A DNA stretch of 64,000 bases from Arenicola marina (lineage: Eukaryota; Annelida; Polychaeta; Arenicolidae): assembly GCA_964019135.1 (NCBI GenBank), contig OZ025250.1, positions 46,779,174-46,843,173 of the forward strand, written 5' to 3'. The position numbers were made by a program, and so were the translations under genes. The number at the start of each line of letters is the position of its first letter. The first letter of the stretch is position 1. The notes under the pieces are model-generated. The model had not been told where the DNA came from. It worked only from the letters and a program-made list of their open reading frames with translations, and searched no databases. Of the stretch, positions 1 through 11,806 are shown piece by piece.

Positions 1-565
1 ATGTGGTGACAAAGGGTGAATGTAGCCTAAAGATATTTTTCATCGAAGAAAAAAAAAAAAACATAATTCAATGTGTAAACACACGCATTGTCGTCTAGAA
101 ATGGGTTTTCGGTGGTCTAGAGCTCACTTCCGTTAGCTTGTAAACACAGGTAAATCAATATGAAGTGATTTTCATGCATCGATTAATTCGTCTGTGAGAT
201 GTGCATATTCGGTGTTGCCAGAGTGAAAAGCGGCGTCTCTGATCAAAATGCCGTATTTTACAGCTGTGAACTGTTGTAATTCGTTAGCCATACCGGATCG
301 TGACCACACCAGGGGGTCATTTCACTGAAACCCCATAACTCTTAACGGTAAGATTAAAAAAATGACTTACCGGCCCGACGAAAAGCGAAAAATGGTGAAT
401 TTATTATAAATATATGTCAAACATGTTTTTGAATACTGAACGAAGTTGGCTGCAATAATCGATAATAACCAATAATCGCAGTATAACGCTTATTCCATTG
501 CTCGTCAAATTATATTCTGTCGTTAAATTAGCAAGTAGGAGATACGGTTACGAGCTGGTAAACTA
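1..565. other. unassigned sequence left of the 38-bp satellite
   Basis: AT-rich single-copy-looking DNA. I see no open reading frame of useful length, no splice-bounded exon and no recognisable mobile element. It ends where the first 38-bp satellite unit begins. Confidence 0.5.
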
Positions 566-569
566 TTAG

Positions 570-3500
570 TGGAACGATGGAGCCGCGGCACCAGCCTAGA
601 CACTTGGTGGAACGATGGAGCCGCTGCACCAGCCTAGACACTTGGTGGAACGATGGAGCCGCGGCACCAGCCTAGACACTTGGTGGAACGATGGAGCCGC
701 GGCACCAGCCTAGACACTTGGTGGAACGATGGAGCCGCGGCACCAGCCTAGACACTTGGTGGAACGATGGAGCCGCGGCACCAGCCTAGACACTTGGTGG
801 AACGATGGAGCCGCGGCACCAGCCTAGACACTTAGTGGAACGATGGAGCCGCTGCACCAACCTAGACACTTAGTGGAACGATGGAGCCGCTGCACCAGCC
901 TAGACACTTAGTGGAACGATGGAGCCGCGGCACCAGCCTAGACACTTAGTGGAACGATGGAGCCGCTGCACCAGCCTAGACACTTAGTGGAACGATGGAG
1001 CCGCTGCACCAGCCTAGACACTTAGCGGAACGATGGAGCCGCTGCACCAGCCTAGACACTTAGTGGAACGATGGAGCCGCTGCACCAGCCTAGACATCTA
1101 GTGGAACGATGGAGCCGCTGCACCAGCCTAGACACTTAGTGGAACGATGGAGCCGCGGCACCAGCCTAGACACTTAGTGGAACGATGGAGCCGCTGTGCC
1201 AGCCTAGACACTTAGTGGAACGATGGAGCCGCTGCACCAGCCTAGACACTTAGTGGAACGATGGAGCCGCTGCACCAGCCTAGACACTTAGTGGAACGAT
1301 GGAGCCGCTGCACCAACCTAGACACTTAGTGGAACGATGGAGCCGCTGTACCAGCCTAGACACTTAGTGGAACGATGGAGCCGCTGCACCAGCCTAGACA
1401 CTTAGTGGAACGATGGAGCCGCTGCACCAGCCTAGACACTTAGTGGAACGATGGAGCCGCTGCACCAGCCTAGACACTTAGTGGAACGATGGAGCCGCTG
1501 CACCAGCCTAGACACTTAGTGGAACGATGGAGCCGCTGCACCAGCCTAGACACTTAGTGGAACGATGGAGCCGCTGCACCAGCCTAGACACTTAGTGGAA
1601 CGATGGAGCCGCTGCACCAGCCTAGACACTTAGTGGAACGATGGAGCCGCTGTGCCAGCCTAGACACTTAGTGGAACGATGGAGCCGCTGCACCAGCCTA
1701 GACACTTAGTGGAACGATGGGGCCGCTGCACCAGCCTAGACACTTAGTGGAACGATGGAGCCGCTGCACCAGCCTAGACACTTAGTGGAACGATGGAGCC
1801 GCTGCACCAACCTAGACACTTAGTGGAACGATGGAGCCGCTGTGCCAACCTAGACACTTAGTGGAACGATGGAGCCGCTGCACCAGCCTAGACACTTAGT
1901 GGAACGATGGAGCCGCTGCACCAGCCTAGACACTTAGTGGAACGATGGAGCCGCTGCACCAGCCTAGACACTTAGTGGAACGATGGAGCCGCTGCACCAG
2001 CCTAGACACTTAGTGAAACGATAGAGCCGCTGCACCAGCCTAGACACTTAGTGGAACGATGGAGCCGCGGCACCAGCCTAGACACTTAGTGGAACGATGG
2101 AGCCGCGGCACCAGCCTAGACACTTAGTGGAACGATGGAGCCGCTGCACCAGCCTAGACACTTAGTGGAACGATGGAGCCGCTGCACCAACCTAGACACT
2201 TAGTGGAACGATGGAGCCGCTGCACCAGCTTAGACACTTAGTGGAACGATGGAGCCGCTGCACCAGCCTAGACACTTAGTGGAACGATGGAGCCGCTGCA
2301 CCAGCCTAGACACTTAGTGGAACGATGGAGCCGCTGCACCAGCCTAGACACTTAGTGGAACGATGGAGCCGCTGTACCAGCCTAGACACTTAGTGGAACG
2401 ATGGAGCCGCTGCACCAGCCTAGACACTTGGTGGAACGATGGAGCCGCTGCACCAGCCTAGACACTTAGTGGAACGATGGAGCCGCTGTACCAGCCTAGA
2501 CACTTAGTGGAACGATGGAGCCGCTGTACCAGCCTAGACACTTAGTGGAACGATGGAGCCGCTGCACCAGCCTAGACACTTAGTGGAACGATGGAGCCGC
2601 TGCACCAGCCTAGACACTTAGTGGAACGATGGAGCTGCTGCACCAACCTAGACACTTGGTGGAACGATGGAGCCGCTGCACCAGCCTAGACACTTAGTGG
2701 AACGATGGAGCCGCTGTACCAGCCTAGACACTTAGTGGAACGATGGAGCCGCTGCACCAGCCTAGACACTTAGTGGAACGATGGAGCCGCTGCACCAGCC
2801 TAGACACTTAGTGGAACGATGGAGCCGCTGCACCAACCTAGACACTTGGTGGAACGATGGAGCCGCTGCACCAGCCTAGACACTTAGTGGAACGATAGAG
2901 CCGCTGCACCAACCTAGACACTTGGTGGAACGATGGAGCCGCTGCACCAGCCTAGACACTTAGTGGAACGATGGAGCCGCTGTACCAGCCTAGACACTTA
3001 GTGGAACGATGGAGCCGCTGTACCAGCCTAGACACTTAGTGGAACGATGGAGCCGCTGCACCAGCCTAGACACTTAGTGGAACGATGGAGCCGCTGCACC
3101 AGCCTAGACACTTAGTGGAACGATGGAGCCGCTGCACCAACCTAGACACTTAGTGGAACGATGGAGCCGCTGTACCAGCCTAGACACTTAGTGGAACGAT
3201 GGAGCCGCTGCACCAGCCTAGACACTTAGTGGAACGATGGAGCCGCTGCACCAGCCTAGACACTTAGTGGAACGATGGAGCCGCTGCACCAGCCTAGACA
3301 CTTAGTGGAACGATGGAGCCGCTGCACCAGCCTAGACACTTAGTGGAACGATGGAGCCGCTGCACCAGCCTAGACACTTAGTGGAACGATGGAGCCGCTG
3401 CACCAGCCTAGACACTTAGTGGAACGATGGAGCCGCTGCACCAGCCTAGACACTTAGTGGAACGATGGAGCCGCTGCACCAGCCTAGACACTTAGTGGAA

Positions 3501-6079
3501 CGATGGAGCCGCTGCACCAGCCTAGACACTTAGTGGAACGATGGAGCCGCTGCACCAGCCTAGACACTTAGTGGAACGATGGAGCCGCTGCACCAACCTA
3601 GACACTTAGTGGAACGATGGAGCCGCTGTGCCAACCTAGACACTTAGTGGAACGATGGAGCCGCTGCACCAGCCTAGACACTTAGTGGAACGATGGAGCC
3701 GCTGCACCAGCCTAGACACTTAGTGGAACGATGGAGCCGCTGCACCAGCCTAGACACTTAGTGGAACGATAGAGCCGCTGCACCAGCCTAGACACTTAGT
3801 GGAACGATGGAGCCGCTGCACCAGCCTAGACACTTAGTGGAACGATGGAGCCGCTGCACCAGCCTAGACACTTAGTGGAACGATGGAGCCGCTGCACCAA
3901 CCTAGACACTTAGTGGAACGATGGAGCCGCTGTACCAGCCTAGACACTTAGTGGAACGATGGAGCCGCTGCACCAGCCTAGACACTTAGTGGAACGATGG
4001 AGCCGCTGCACCAGCCTAGACACTTAGTGGAACGATGGAGCCGCTGCACCAGCCTAGACACTTAGTGGAACGATGGAGCCGCTGCACCAGCCTAGACACT
4101 TAGTGGAACGATGGAGCCGCTGCACCAGCCTAGACACTTAGTGGAACGATGGAGCCGCTGCACCAGCCTAGACACTTAGTGGAACGATGGAGCCGCTGCA
4201 CCAGCCTAGACACTTAGTGGAACGATGGAGCCGCTGCACCAGCCTAGACACTTAGTGGAACGATGGAGCCGCTGCACCAGCCTAGACACTTAGTGGAACG
4301 ATGGAGCCGCTGCACCAGCCTAGACACTTAGTGGAACGATGGAGCCGCTGCACCAACCTAGACACTTAGTGGAACGATGGAGCCGCTGTGCCAACCTAGA
4401 CACTTAGTGGAACGATGGAGCCGCTGCACCAGCCTAGACACTTAGTGGAACGATGGAGCCGCTGCACCAGCCTAGACACTTAGTGGAACGATGGAGCCGC
4501 TGCACCAGCCTAGACACTTAGTGGAACGATGGAGCCGCTGCACCAGCCTAGACACTTAGTGGAACGATGGAGCCGCTGCACCAGCCTAGACACTTAGTGG
4601 AACGATGGAGCCGCTGCACCAGCCTAGACACTTAGTGGAACGATGGAGCCGCTGTACCAGCCTAGACACTTAGTGGAACGATGGAGCCGCTGCACCAACC
4701 TAGACACTTAGTGGAACGATGGAGCCGCTGCACCAGCTTAGACACTTAGTGGAACGATGGAGCCGCTGCACCAGCCTAGACACTTAGTGGAACGATAGAG
4801 CCGCTGCACCAGCCTAGACACTTAGTGGAACGATGGAGCCGCTGCACCAGCCTAGACACTTAGTGGAACGATGGAGCCGCTGCACCAGCCTAGACACTTA
4901 GTGGAACGATGGAGCCGCGGCACCAACCTAGACACTTAGTGGAACGATGGAGCCGCTGTACCAGCCTAGACACTTAGTGGAACGATGGAGCCGCTGCACC
5001 AGCCTAGACACTTAGTGGAACGATGGAGCCGCTTCACCAGCCTAGACACTTAGTGGAACGATGGAGCCGCTGCACCAGCCTAGACACTTAGTGGAACGAT
5101 GGAGCCGCTGCACCAGCCTAGACACTTAGTGGAACGATGGAGCCGCTGCACCAGCCTAGACACTTAGTGGAACGATGGAGCCGCTGCACCAGCCTAGACA
5201 CTTAGTGGAACGATGGAGCCGCTGCACCAGCCTAGACACTTAGTGGAACGATGGAGCCGCTGCACCAGCCTAGACACTTAGTGGAACGATGGAGCCGCTG
5301 CACCAGCCTAGACACTTAGTGGAACGATGGAGCCGCTGCACCAGCCTAGACACTTAGTGGAACGATGGAGCCGCTGCACCAACCTAGACACTTAGTGGAA
5401 CGATGGAGCCGCTGTGCCAACCTAGACACTTAGTGGAACGATGGAGCCGCTGCACCAGCCTAGACACTTAGTGGAACGATGGAGCCGCTGCACCAGCCTA
5501 GACACTTAGTGGAACGATGGAGCCGCTGCACCAGCCTAGACACTTAGTGGAACGATGGAGCCGCTGCACCAGCCTAGACACTTAGTGGAACGATGGAGCC
5601 GCTGCACCAGCCTAGACACTTAGTGGAACGATGGAGCCGCTGCACCAGCCTAGACACTTAGTGGAACGATGGAGCCGCTGTACCAGCCTAGACACTTAGT
5701 GGAACGATGGAGCCGCTGCACCAACCTAGACACTTAGTGGAACGATGGAGCCGCTGCACCAGCTTAGACACTTAGTGGAACGATGGAGCCGCTGCACCAG
5801 CCTAGACACTTAGTGGAACGATGGAGCCGCTGCACCAGCCTAGACACTTAGTGGAACGATGGAGCCGCTGCACCAGCTTAGACACTTAGTGCAACGTTGG
5901 AGCCGCTGCACCAGCCTAGACACTTAGTGGAACGATGGAGCCGCTGCACCAGCTTAGACACTTAGTGCAACGTTGGAGCCGCTGCACCAGCCTAGACACT
6001 TAGTGGAACGATGGAACCGCTGCACCAGCCTAGACACTTAGTGGAACGATGGAACCGCTGCACTAGCCTGGACACTTTT
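570..6079. repeat. 38-bp satellite array, about 145 copies
   Basis: The unit starts TGGAACGATGGAGCCGCTGC and ends with ...CCTAGACACTTAG. The first TGGAACG is at 570 and the last at 6042, which is exactly 144 x 38, so the array has no net length change. Units differ only by a few substitutions (GCGGC/GCTGC, CACC/TACC/TGCC, CAGCC/CAACC/CAGCTT, TTAG/TTGG). Variants cluster: GCGGC and TTGG are common at the left edge, and degenerate units with GCAACGTTGG lie at the right edge. Rare variants recur at fixed multiples of 38, showing block duplication inside the array. Each unit contains TAG, so it is not coding. Confidence 0.97.
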
Positions 6080-7198
6080 TGAAGCTGCAGAGAGGAAAGC
6101 CGTTAACGACGGACGAAAATATCCTTAATGTACAAGAAATAGAGAGCAAAATTTGCAATGAATGTACCATATGATCCTATTAATGTCTGAAGAAGAGGGA
6201 CGTGACAATTTGGAGAGGAAGGTTAATCGTCGTAATCGACAATCAAGGGTGTGATGCAATGCTATTTTTTGACCATGTGTGTGGCATGGCCCTCACACCC
6301 CCGTCAGGGTTGAGGTCGTGAGGGCCATGCGTCATGGCTAGGTTCATAGCAGCAACGGCAAGCCACCGCTTCACTGATTTATTTATATATACCGAAGCAA
6401 TTCGGTCGTATATCATGATGTTTAATTCAGGCTGTTTCTGGCTTTACAGTTTACTATGGCTTAGTATGCCAGTCTAGTTTAGAATAGTATCCTGAATAAT
6501 GTTGACCGTTATATTTGAACGATGTGTAGGATATATACCAATAGGAAAAATCACCCTTGGACCGGTCAACCAGTGACGCCATGGCACACGTGCTGCCACC
6601 TGGATTGTGTGGCCACAACTTGAAGTACAACGTTAGGCTTAATGACTACAATGGGAGCTTAGCGCTATGTACAGGGTGGACCGTGAAATCCCGCCTCACA
6701 TGCAGGGTGAATGCTAAGCCAAAAGGACATTAAAGTTCGCTTCACAGTGGTAAGCCAAGGCCAGCGGGAAGGCGGACTTGGGGGATGGTGCTTCTTGACA
6801 ACGATAGTCACGTTGTGATCTCGTTTTTTGTGTCTCGGGTTCTGTGGCAGCACGATAACATAATACACCGACCAACGCATGTTTATTAAAGCAATATGGC
6901 AGTGCCAGCCTTTGGGGCAGTGGATAGCGGCGGATCTATAATGTGTCAGGCGCTCTTTTTCACCGTTGCAAAGAGATAGAGCTGAAATTATTTATGAAAG
7001 CATTGCCAACGAACGCTGACACCTCCACCCCCCCCCCCTTCTCTGTCGGCTTAGGACGCCCCCCCCCCACCCACCTCCCTTCTACTTCAACCCATCCAAG
7101 GCAAGATTCACCCACAGTGAAGACCGCGAAAGAAGATTTTGACGCGTTGTTCGTATTTGCTGCAGTAACGCGCACGTGGTCATGCGAATAGAAGCAGA
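6080..7198. other. intergenic region between satellite and 32-bp array
   Basis: No gene can be supported. Short open frames at 6665-6880 and 6943-7191 lack family resemblance and overlap on opposite strands. Poly-C tracts lie near 7030-7070. A strong short hairpin lies at 6284-6330 (listed separately). Confidence 0.5.
6284..6330. other. perfect 13-bp inverted repeat (hairpin)
   Basis: GCATGGCCCTCAC at 6284-6296 is matched exactly by its reverse complement at 6318-6330, with a 21-nt loop. There is no T-run or gene end beside it, so a terminator role is not suggested. It could be the end of a small mobile element or chance. Confidence 0.6.
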
Positions 7199-7962
7199 GT
7201 CACCAATACAAAAGTTTGACCCACAGCAGGGTCAGCAATACAAGAGTTTGTCCCACAGCAGGGTCAGCGATACAAGAGTTTGACCCACAGCAGGGTCAGC
7301 GATACAAGAGTTTGACCCACAGCAGGGTCAGCGATACAAGAGTTTGACCCACAGCAGGGTCAGCGATACAAGAGTTTGACCCACAGCAGGGTCAGCAATA
7401 CAAGAGTTTGACCCACAGCAGGGTCAGCAATACAAGAGTTTGACCCACATCAGGGTCAGCAATACAAGAGTTTGACCTACAGCAGGGTCAGCGATATAAG
7501 AGTTTGACCCACAGCAGGGTCAGCAATACAAGAGTTTGACCACAGCAGGGTCAGCAATACAAGAGTTTGACCCACAGCAGGGTCAGCAATGCAAGAGTTT
7601 GAACCACAGCAGGGTCAGCAATACAGGAGTTTGACCCACAGCAGGGTCAGCAATGCAATAGTTTGACCCACAGCAGGGTCAGCAATGCAATAGTTTGACC
7701 CACAGCAGGGTCAGCAATACAAGAGTTTGACCCACAGCAGGGCCAGCAATACAAGAGTTTGACCCACAGCAGGGTCAGCAATACAATAATTTGACCCACA
7801 GCAGGGTCAGCAATGCAATAGTTTGACCCACAGTAGGGTCAGCAATACAAGAGTTTGGCCCACAGCAGGGTCAGCAATGCAATAGTTTGACCCACAACAG
7901 GGTCAGCAATACAAGAGTTTGGCCCACAGCAGGGTCAGCAATGCAATAGTTTGACCCAAGGT
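7199..7962. repeat. 32-bp minisatellite, about 24 copies
   Basis: The unit is about 32 bp and contains ACAGCAGGGTCAGCAATACA followed by AGAGTTTGACCC. Copies are well conserved, with GAT/AAT and ACAAGAG/GCAATAG variants. It ends about 250 bp upstream of the sulfotransferase start codon, so it lies in that gene's upstream region. Confidence 0.95.
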
Positions 7963-8209
7963 CAGACCCATGTGACAGGACCCATTGATGTTTGCCGGGA
8001 GAGGCCGCTCTGGTACAGAATGTGTAGTATATATGAAGGTCATTGTGCAATGGAGAACACATGTTGTAGCCGCTGTCGAGTAACAACTCAGCGAGATATC
8101 TGGCGCTGATCAACTGGCAAGGATTTTGCTGTGGTATAAGAGCAGCTTGTGGGTGGAGGCTGCAGGGGCACCAGAGACCGGCCATTAGGGACAGAGTGAC
8201 GCGGGCCGC
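7963..8209 (+). other. upstream region or 5' leader of the sulfotransferase gene
   Basis: This is non-repetitive sequence between the 32-bp array and the first in-frame ATG of the sulfotransferase. No TATA box or clear initiator stands out. It probably holds the promoter and 5' UTR, judged by position only. Confidence 0.35.
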
Positions 8210-10513
8210 ATGTTAGAGGTCCTGTCTGTCCGGGGGGTGGCAGGGGTGGGCGGTGGCCTTGCCGGCCTCACACTGCTGTCGTACCTTGTCTGGGTCTATC
8301 AGGATAACACCAGGACATTCATTGGGGTGATCCAGGATTTGGATGGCACCCCCGGGACAGGTGAGGGCACACGACATCTCCATGTTGTGTGGAAATATAT
8401 ATGTTGTATAGAAATCTACATGTTGTGTGGAAATATACATGTTGTATAGAAATATACACTTGTGGAAATATACATGTTGTGTGGAAATATACATGTTGTA
8501 TGGAAATATACATGTTGTATGGAAATATACATGTTGTGTGGAAATATACATGTTGTGTGGAAATATGCATGTTGTGTGGAAATATACATGTTGTGTGGAA
8601 ATATACATGTTGTTTGGAAATATACATGTTGTATGGAAATATACATGTTGTATAGTTAGTTGGTTGGTTATTCAGGACGCTTTAACCACTTTTGGTCATA
8701 TCGCGTCAATGGGAGAAGGAAGGGAGAGTGGAGCCATGTCCCCGGGAGTAACCCCCTACTCTTTACGAAGAAAGATGTGGGATCTTTATCTTGCGACCAC
8801 ACAGACATGGCCACAGCAGGGCCCGAACCACCGACCCACGTGCCGTTAAGCTCTCAGGTGATACATGTTGTATAGAAATATACATGTTGTATAGAAATAT
8901 ACATGTTGTATAGAAATATATATGTATAGAAATATATATGTATAGAGTATATTTCTATTTCTATACATGTATATTTTTATACATGCATAGAAATAGAAAT
9001 ATACATGTTGTATGGATTTATACATGTTGCATAGAAATATACATGTTGTATAGAAATATACATGTTGTGCGAACTATACGTATTGTATAGAAATATGCAT
9101 GTTGTATAGGAAAATACGTGTTGTATATAGAAATATCCATGTTTTATAGAAATATCCATGTTTTATAGAAATATACATATTGTATAGAAATATGCATGTT
9201 GTATAGAATTATTCATTATACATGTTGTATGGAATTATACATTAGACATGTTGTATGGAATTATACATTATATATGTTGTATGGAATTATGCATTATACA
9301 TGTTGTATCTACTTGCATACATGATATATACACGTAAATGATATACATAAATGTCCAGATGATATACATATAGGTTGATTATATATGCGTTTTATGTAAT
9401 TTAGGGAAGCGGGGATTGGCGTTAAACGTACTCTCGGCTTTCAGCTACACTGGTCCCAGTATATAGCCTTTAGTTCAAGATAATTGAATTACTACTTAAT
9501 ACGTGAAAGTCTCATGTTGATGCCTGAGGTTGTTGGTTTGTGTCCCTCCAGAACCGCGCCCTCCACGCCCCCTGGTGGCGACCCCCTGCAGCGCCACCTG
9601 GCGGGCGACACTCCTGGCCAGAGAATGTCGGCGACGCGGTTACTCAGGCCACGGGGCGCCGGTCAACACGCCCCACCTGCTGGTCGATGACCTTCACAAG
9701 GTCATCTACTGCTCCATTCCCAAGGTCGCCTGCAGCACCTTCAAGGCGGTGATGGCGAGCAGCGCCGCCAAGCGGCCGCTGGAGGCAGTACTGAACCGTT
9801 CCAGCGCCGACGGTAAGCTGCCCATGGTCCACGGAGGCCGCTTCCTGGCCCGGCGGGGAGTCCACAGGCTGGCCCGCTACAGCGCCCCCCAGCGGCGACA
9901 CCGCCTCGCCTCCTACTTCAAGTTCCTGGTGGTGAGACACCCGTTCGACCGACTGCTATCAGCCTACCGCGACAAGGTGGAGCACGCCAGACGCGCCAAC
10001 ACCACCTTCCCTTTCTTCCTCCAGAACAGGAACAAGATCCTGAAGCACTTCGGCGGGAGGTCCGAGGATCTCTACAAAGGCGACTTGTTCATGGCTAACT
10101 TCAGCGACTTCCTGTCCCTGGTGGCCGCGGGGTCCACATCCTGGTTCCGGAACCCCCACTGGGGCAGCTTCCGGTCTGCGTGTCGGCCGTGCGCAGTAGC
10201 CTACGACAGTGTGGTCCGTCTGGAGACCCTTAGCGGCGACCTGGAGGGGATCCTGACGCGACTCCCGGACGCCAGCGGACGCCCCTTCCACCTGCCGGCC
10301 ATTAACGTCAGGAGTCACGTGACGCGAGACCGGATGCGAGATCTCCGTGACCACTATCGCGGCGTCAGTCGTGACGTCATCGAGGGCTTGCTGAGGGTCT
10401 ATCGGAAGGACTTCGAGTTGTTTGGTTACCACTGGGATTCAGCGACAGCTGAGGGTGGCTGCTCTATGGAGACCGGGGGTCAGTCCCACAGCCAGGGACA
10501 GAGCTGTTGTTGA
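8210..10513 (+). CDS. carbohydrate sulfotransferase, HNK-1/chondroitin 4-O family (CHST8-14-like)
   Basis: Two exons, 8210-8360 and 9552-10513. They join in phase 1 across a GT..AG intron (donor CAG|GTGAGG, acceptor CCCTCCAG) to give 370 aa, close to the 350-380 aa usual for the family. The enzyme should transfer sulfate from PAPS to a sugar hydroxyl on a glycan in the Golgi. Exon 1 encodes a short cytosolic tail and a hydrophobic signal anchor (about residues 9-30), as in type II membrane proteins. Exon 2 holds the 5'-phosphosulfate loop IPKVACSTFK (about 106-115), the 3'-phosphate motif RHPFDRLLSAYRDK (179-192) and N-glycosylation sites at about 132, 200 and 233. It looks intact. The start has a weak Kozak context but is the only ATG before the anchor. 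The acceptor substrate, and so the exact CHST number, cannot be told. It converges with AGMO. Confidence 0.9.
8380..8656. repeat. 19-bp minisatellite in the sulfotransferase intron
   Basis: About 14 copies of GTGTGGAAATATACATGTT with G/A changes. It begins just after the exon 1 donor. Overlapping reading frames on both strands here arise only from the repeat. Confidence 0.93.
8657..8862 (-). mobile_element. SINE-like insertion within the 19-bp array
   Basis: About 205 bp of unrelated sequence splits the minisatellite, and repeat units resume directly after it. Read on the minus strand it has a GGTTCGGGCCC stretch resembling a tRNA B box near one end. It finishes with GAATAACCAACCAACTAACT, a short-period tail of the kind seen on SINEs. 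No convincing A box is seen at the proper distance and the flanks are repetitive, so a target duplication cannot be proved. Confidence 0.45.
8863..9312. repeat. decayed continuation of the 19-bp minisatellite
   Basis: AGAAATATACATGTTGTAT-type units continue with many substitutions and length changes, drifting to GGAATTATACATTATACATG. They are older and more diverged than the left part of the array. Confidence 0.85.
9313..9551 (+). other. 3' part of the sulfotransferase intron
   Basis: This non-repetitive stretch ends in the pyrimidine-rich acceptor TTTGTGTCCCTCCAG at 9551. The acceptor restores the reading frame of exon 1 (G|AA gives Glu). Nothing else is recognised. Confidence 0.7.
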
Positions 10514-10619
10514 CAGCCCCTGGAGATGAAGATTATTCGAAGGAAGTTGCCCTGTATAACTTCATTAAGAGACGAGATTTGTCCTTAGACATGACTTCAA
10601 AATTAAGGTTGGGACTCGG

Positions 10620-11105
10620 GCGTGACGCCTTCAGTAAGGGTTGAGAGTTGCCCTGAGCATGGCTTGTTCAGTCAGGGTTGAGTGTTGTCCTGGGCATGAC
10701 TTGTTCAGTCAGGGTTGAGTGTTGTCCTAAGCATGACTTGTTCAGTCAGGGTTGAGTGTTGTCCTGGGCATGACTTGTTCCGTCAGGGTTGAGAGTTGCC
10801 CTATGCATGATTTACTCAGTCATGGCCGAGAGTTGTCCTGGGCATGACTTGTTTATGAAGGGTTGAGAGTTGCTCTAGGCATGATTTGTTCAGTCAGGGC
10901 TGCGAGTTGCCATGGACATGACCTATTCATGAAGGGTTGAGAGTTGCTCTGAGCACGACTTATTCATGAAGGGTTGATAGTTGCCCTGGGCATGACTTGT
11001 TCCGTCAGGGCTGAGAGTTGCCCTCGACATGATTTGTTCAGTCAGGGCTGAGCGTTGCCCTAGGCATGACTTGTCTATGAGGGGTTGAGAGGTGCCCTGT
11101 GAAGG
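10620..11105. repeat. 37-bp minisatellite in the sulfotransferase 3' region
   Basis: About 12 imperfect copies of a unit holding GGGTTGAGAGTTGCCCTGGG and CATGACTTGTTCAGTCA. It begins about 110 bp after the stop codon and ends before the poly(A) signal, so it is probably transcribed as 3' UTR. Confidence 0.9.
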
Positions 11106-11348
11106 ATTAGTTCAACATCAGTGCGAGATTTTATGTTGAAATGTGTGTTTTACACCCTCAAAGATATATAGAACATATGCATCATAATTTTTAAGATACT
11201 TTTAATCTTGATTCTAAAATGTAACAAATCTAAGATGGCGCATGTAAGTATACTGCTTTAAACATTGCGATTCGATATATATTAGCTTCAGATGAGTGTT
11301 AAAACTGCGAAAAATTTAAAACAAAACTGTTGTCGTTCGTGTTGTGGA

Positions 11349-11354
11349 AATAAA
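11349..11354 (+). terminator. poly(A) signal AATAAA, sulfotransferase
   Basis: First clear AATAAA downstream of the sulfotransferase stop, followed by an A-rich then GT-containing stretch. It implies a 3' UTR of about 0.85 kb that includes the 37-bp array. Confidence 0.5.
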
Positions 11355-11417
11355 AAAAAGTTTCACCATGTTCGAAAATTAGATATCAAACGAACGCAGT
11401 GAAGTTATATTCAACCG

Positions 11418-11423
11418 TTTATT
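11418..11423 (-). terminator. poly(A) signal AATAAA, AGMO
   Basis: TTTATT on the plus strand, about 385 bp beyond the AGMO stop. With the opposing signal at 11349-11354 it sets a nearly touching pair of 3' ends. Confidence 0.45.
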
Positions 11424-11806
11424 CGAACATCGGTAGGAAACAATCAAAAGAAGATCCAAATGGAATATTGAACTCTATCATCACAACGTAAATCATCAAT
11501 GAAACGGCAAAAGAAATTAAATGCTTGTCTTCCATCCCCCAATCAGGCACAGTAATCAACGAGATGCTGTTCATTAACTAAGCGATGAGGACAATCTGGT
11601 TAAATTATAGATCTAAATTATTTTATGTGTAACTGACACAATCCATAAGAAACCATGAACCACTGATAAGTTGGGGTAAGACCTGTGCAATATTATCACA
11701 ACTAAACACTCTCCGTTCATATGCAGGATAATAAATACTACAGCACTGCGAACATCGCATCGGTGTGACGTCACGCGATCAGCGCGGGTGACGTCACTGG
11801 GTGTGT

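Larger units (their letters stand above)
11106..11806. other. 3' UTRs of two convergent genes
   Basis: AT-rich sequence between the sulfotransferase repeat and the AGMO stop codon. It contains one poly(A) signal for each direction. Two CRE palindromes (TGACGTCA at 11766-11773 and 11789-11796) lie just beyond the AGMO stop. No further gene is seen. Confidence 0.6.

Noticed and set aside
570-6079. CRISPR array
   Set aside because: The 38-bp units are contiguous with no unique spacers, and the context is a eukaryotic genome with introns.
8213-8659. Six overlapping open frames on both strands rich in MYIST/GNIHVV peptides
   Set aside because: They translate the 19-bp minisatellite in the sulfotransferase intron. 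Only the first 151 bp from 8210 are kept, as exon 1.
9644-10432. Antisense frames of 98 and 157 aa under the sulfotransferase
   Set aside because: Shadows of a GC-rich coding exon; no family features.
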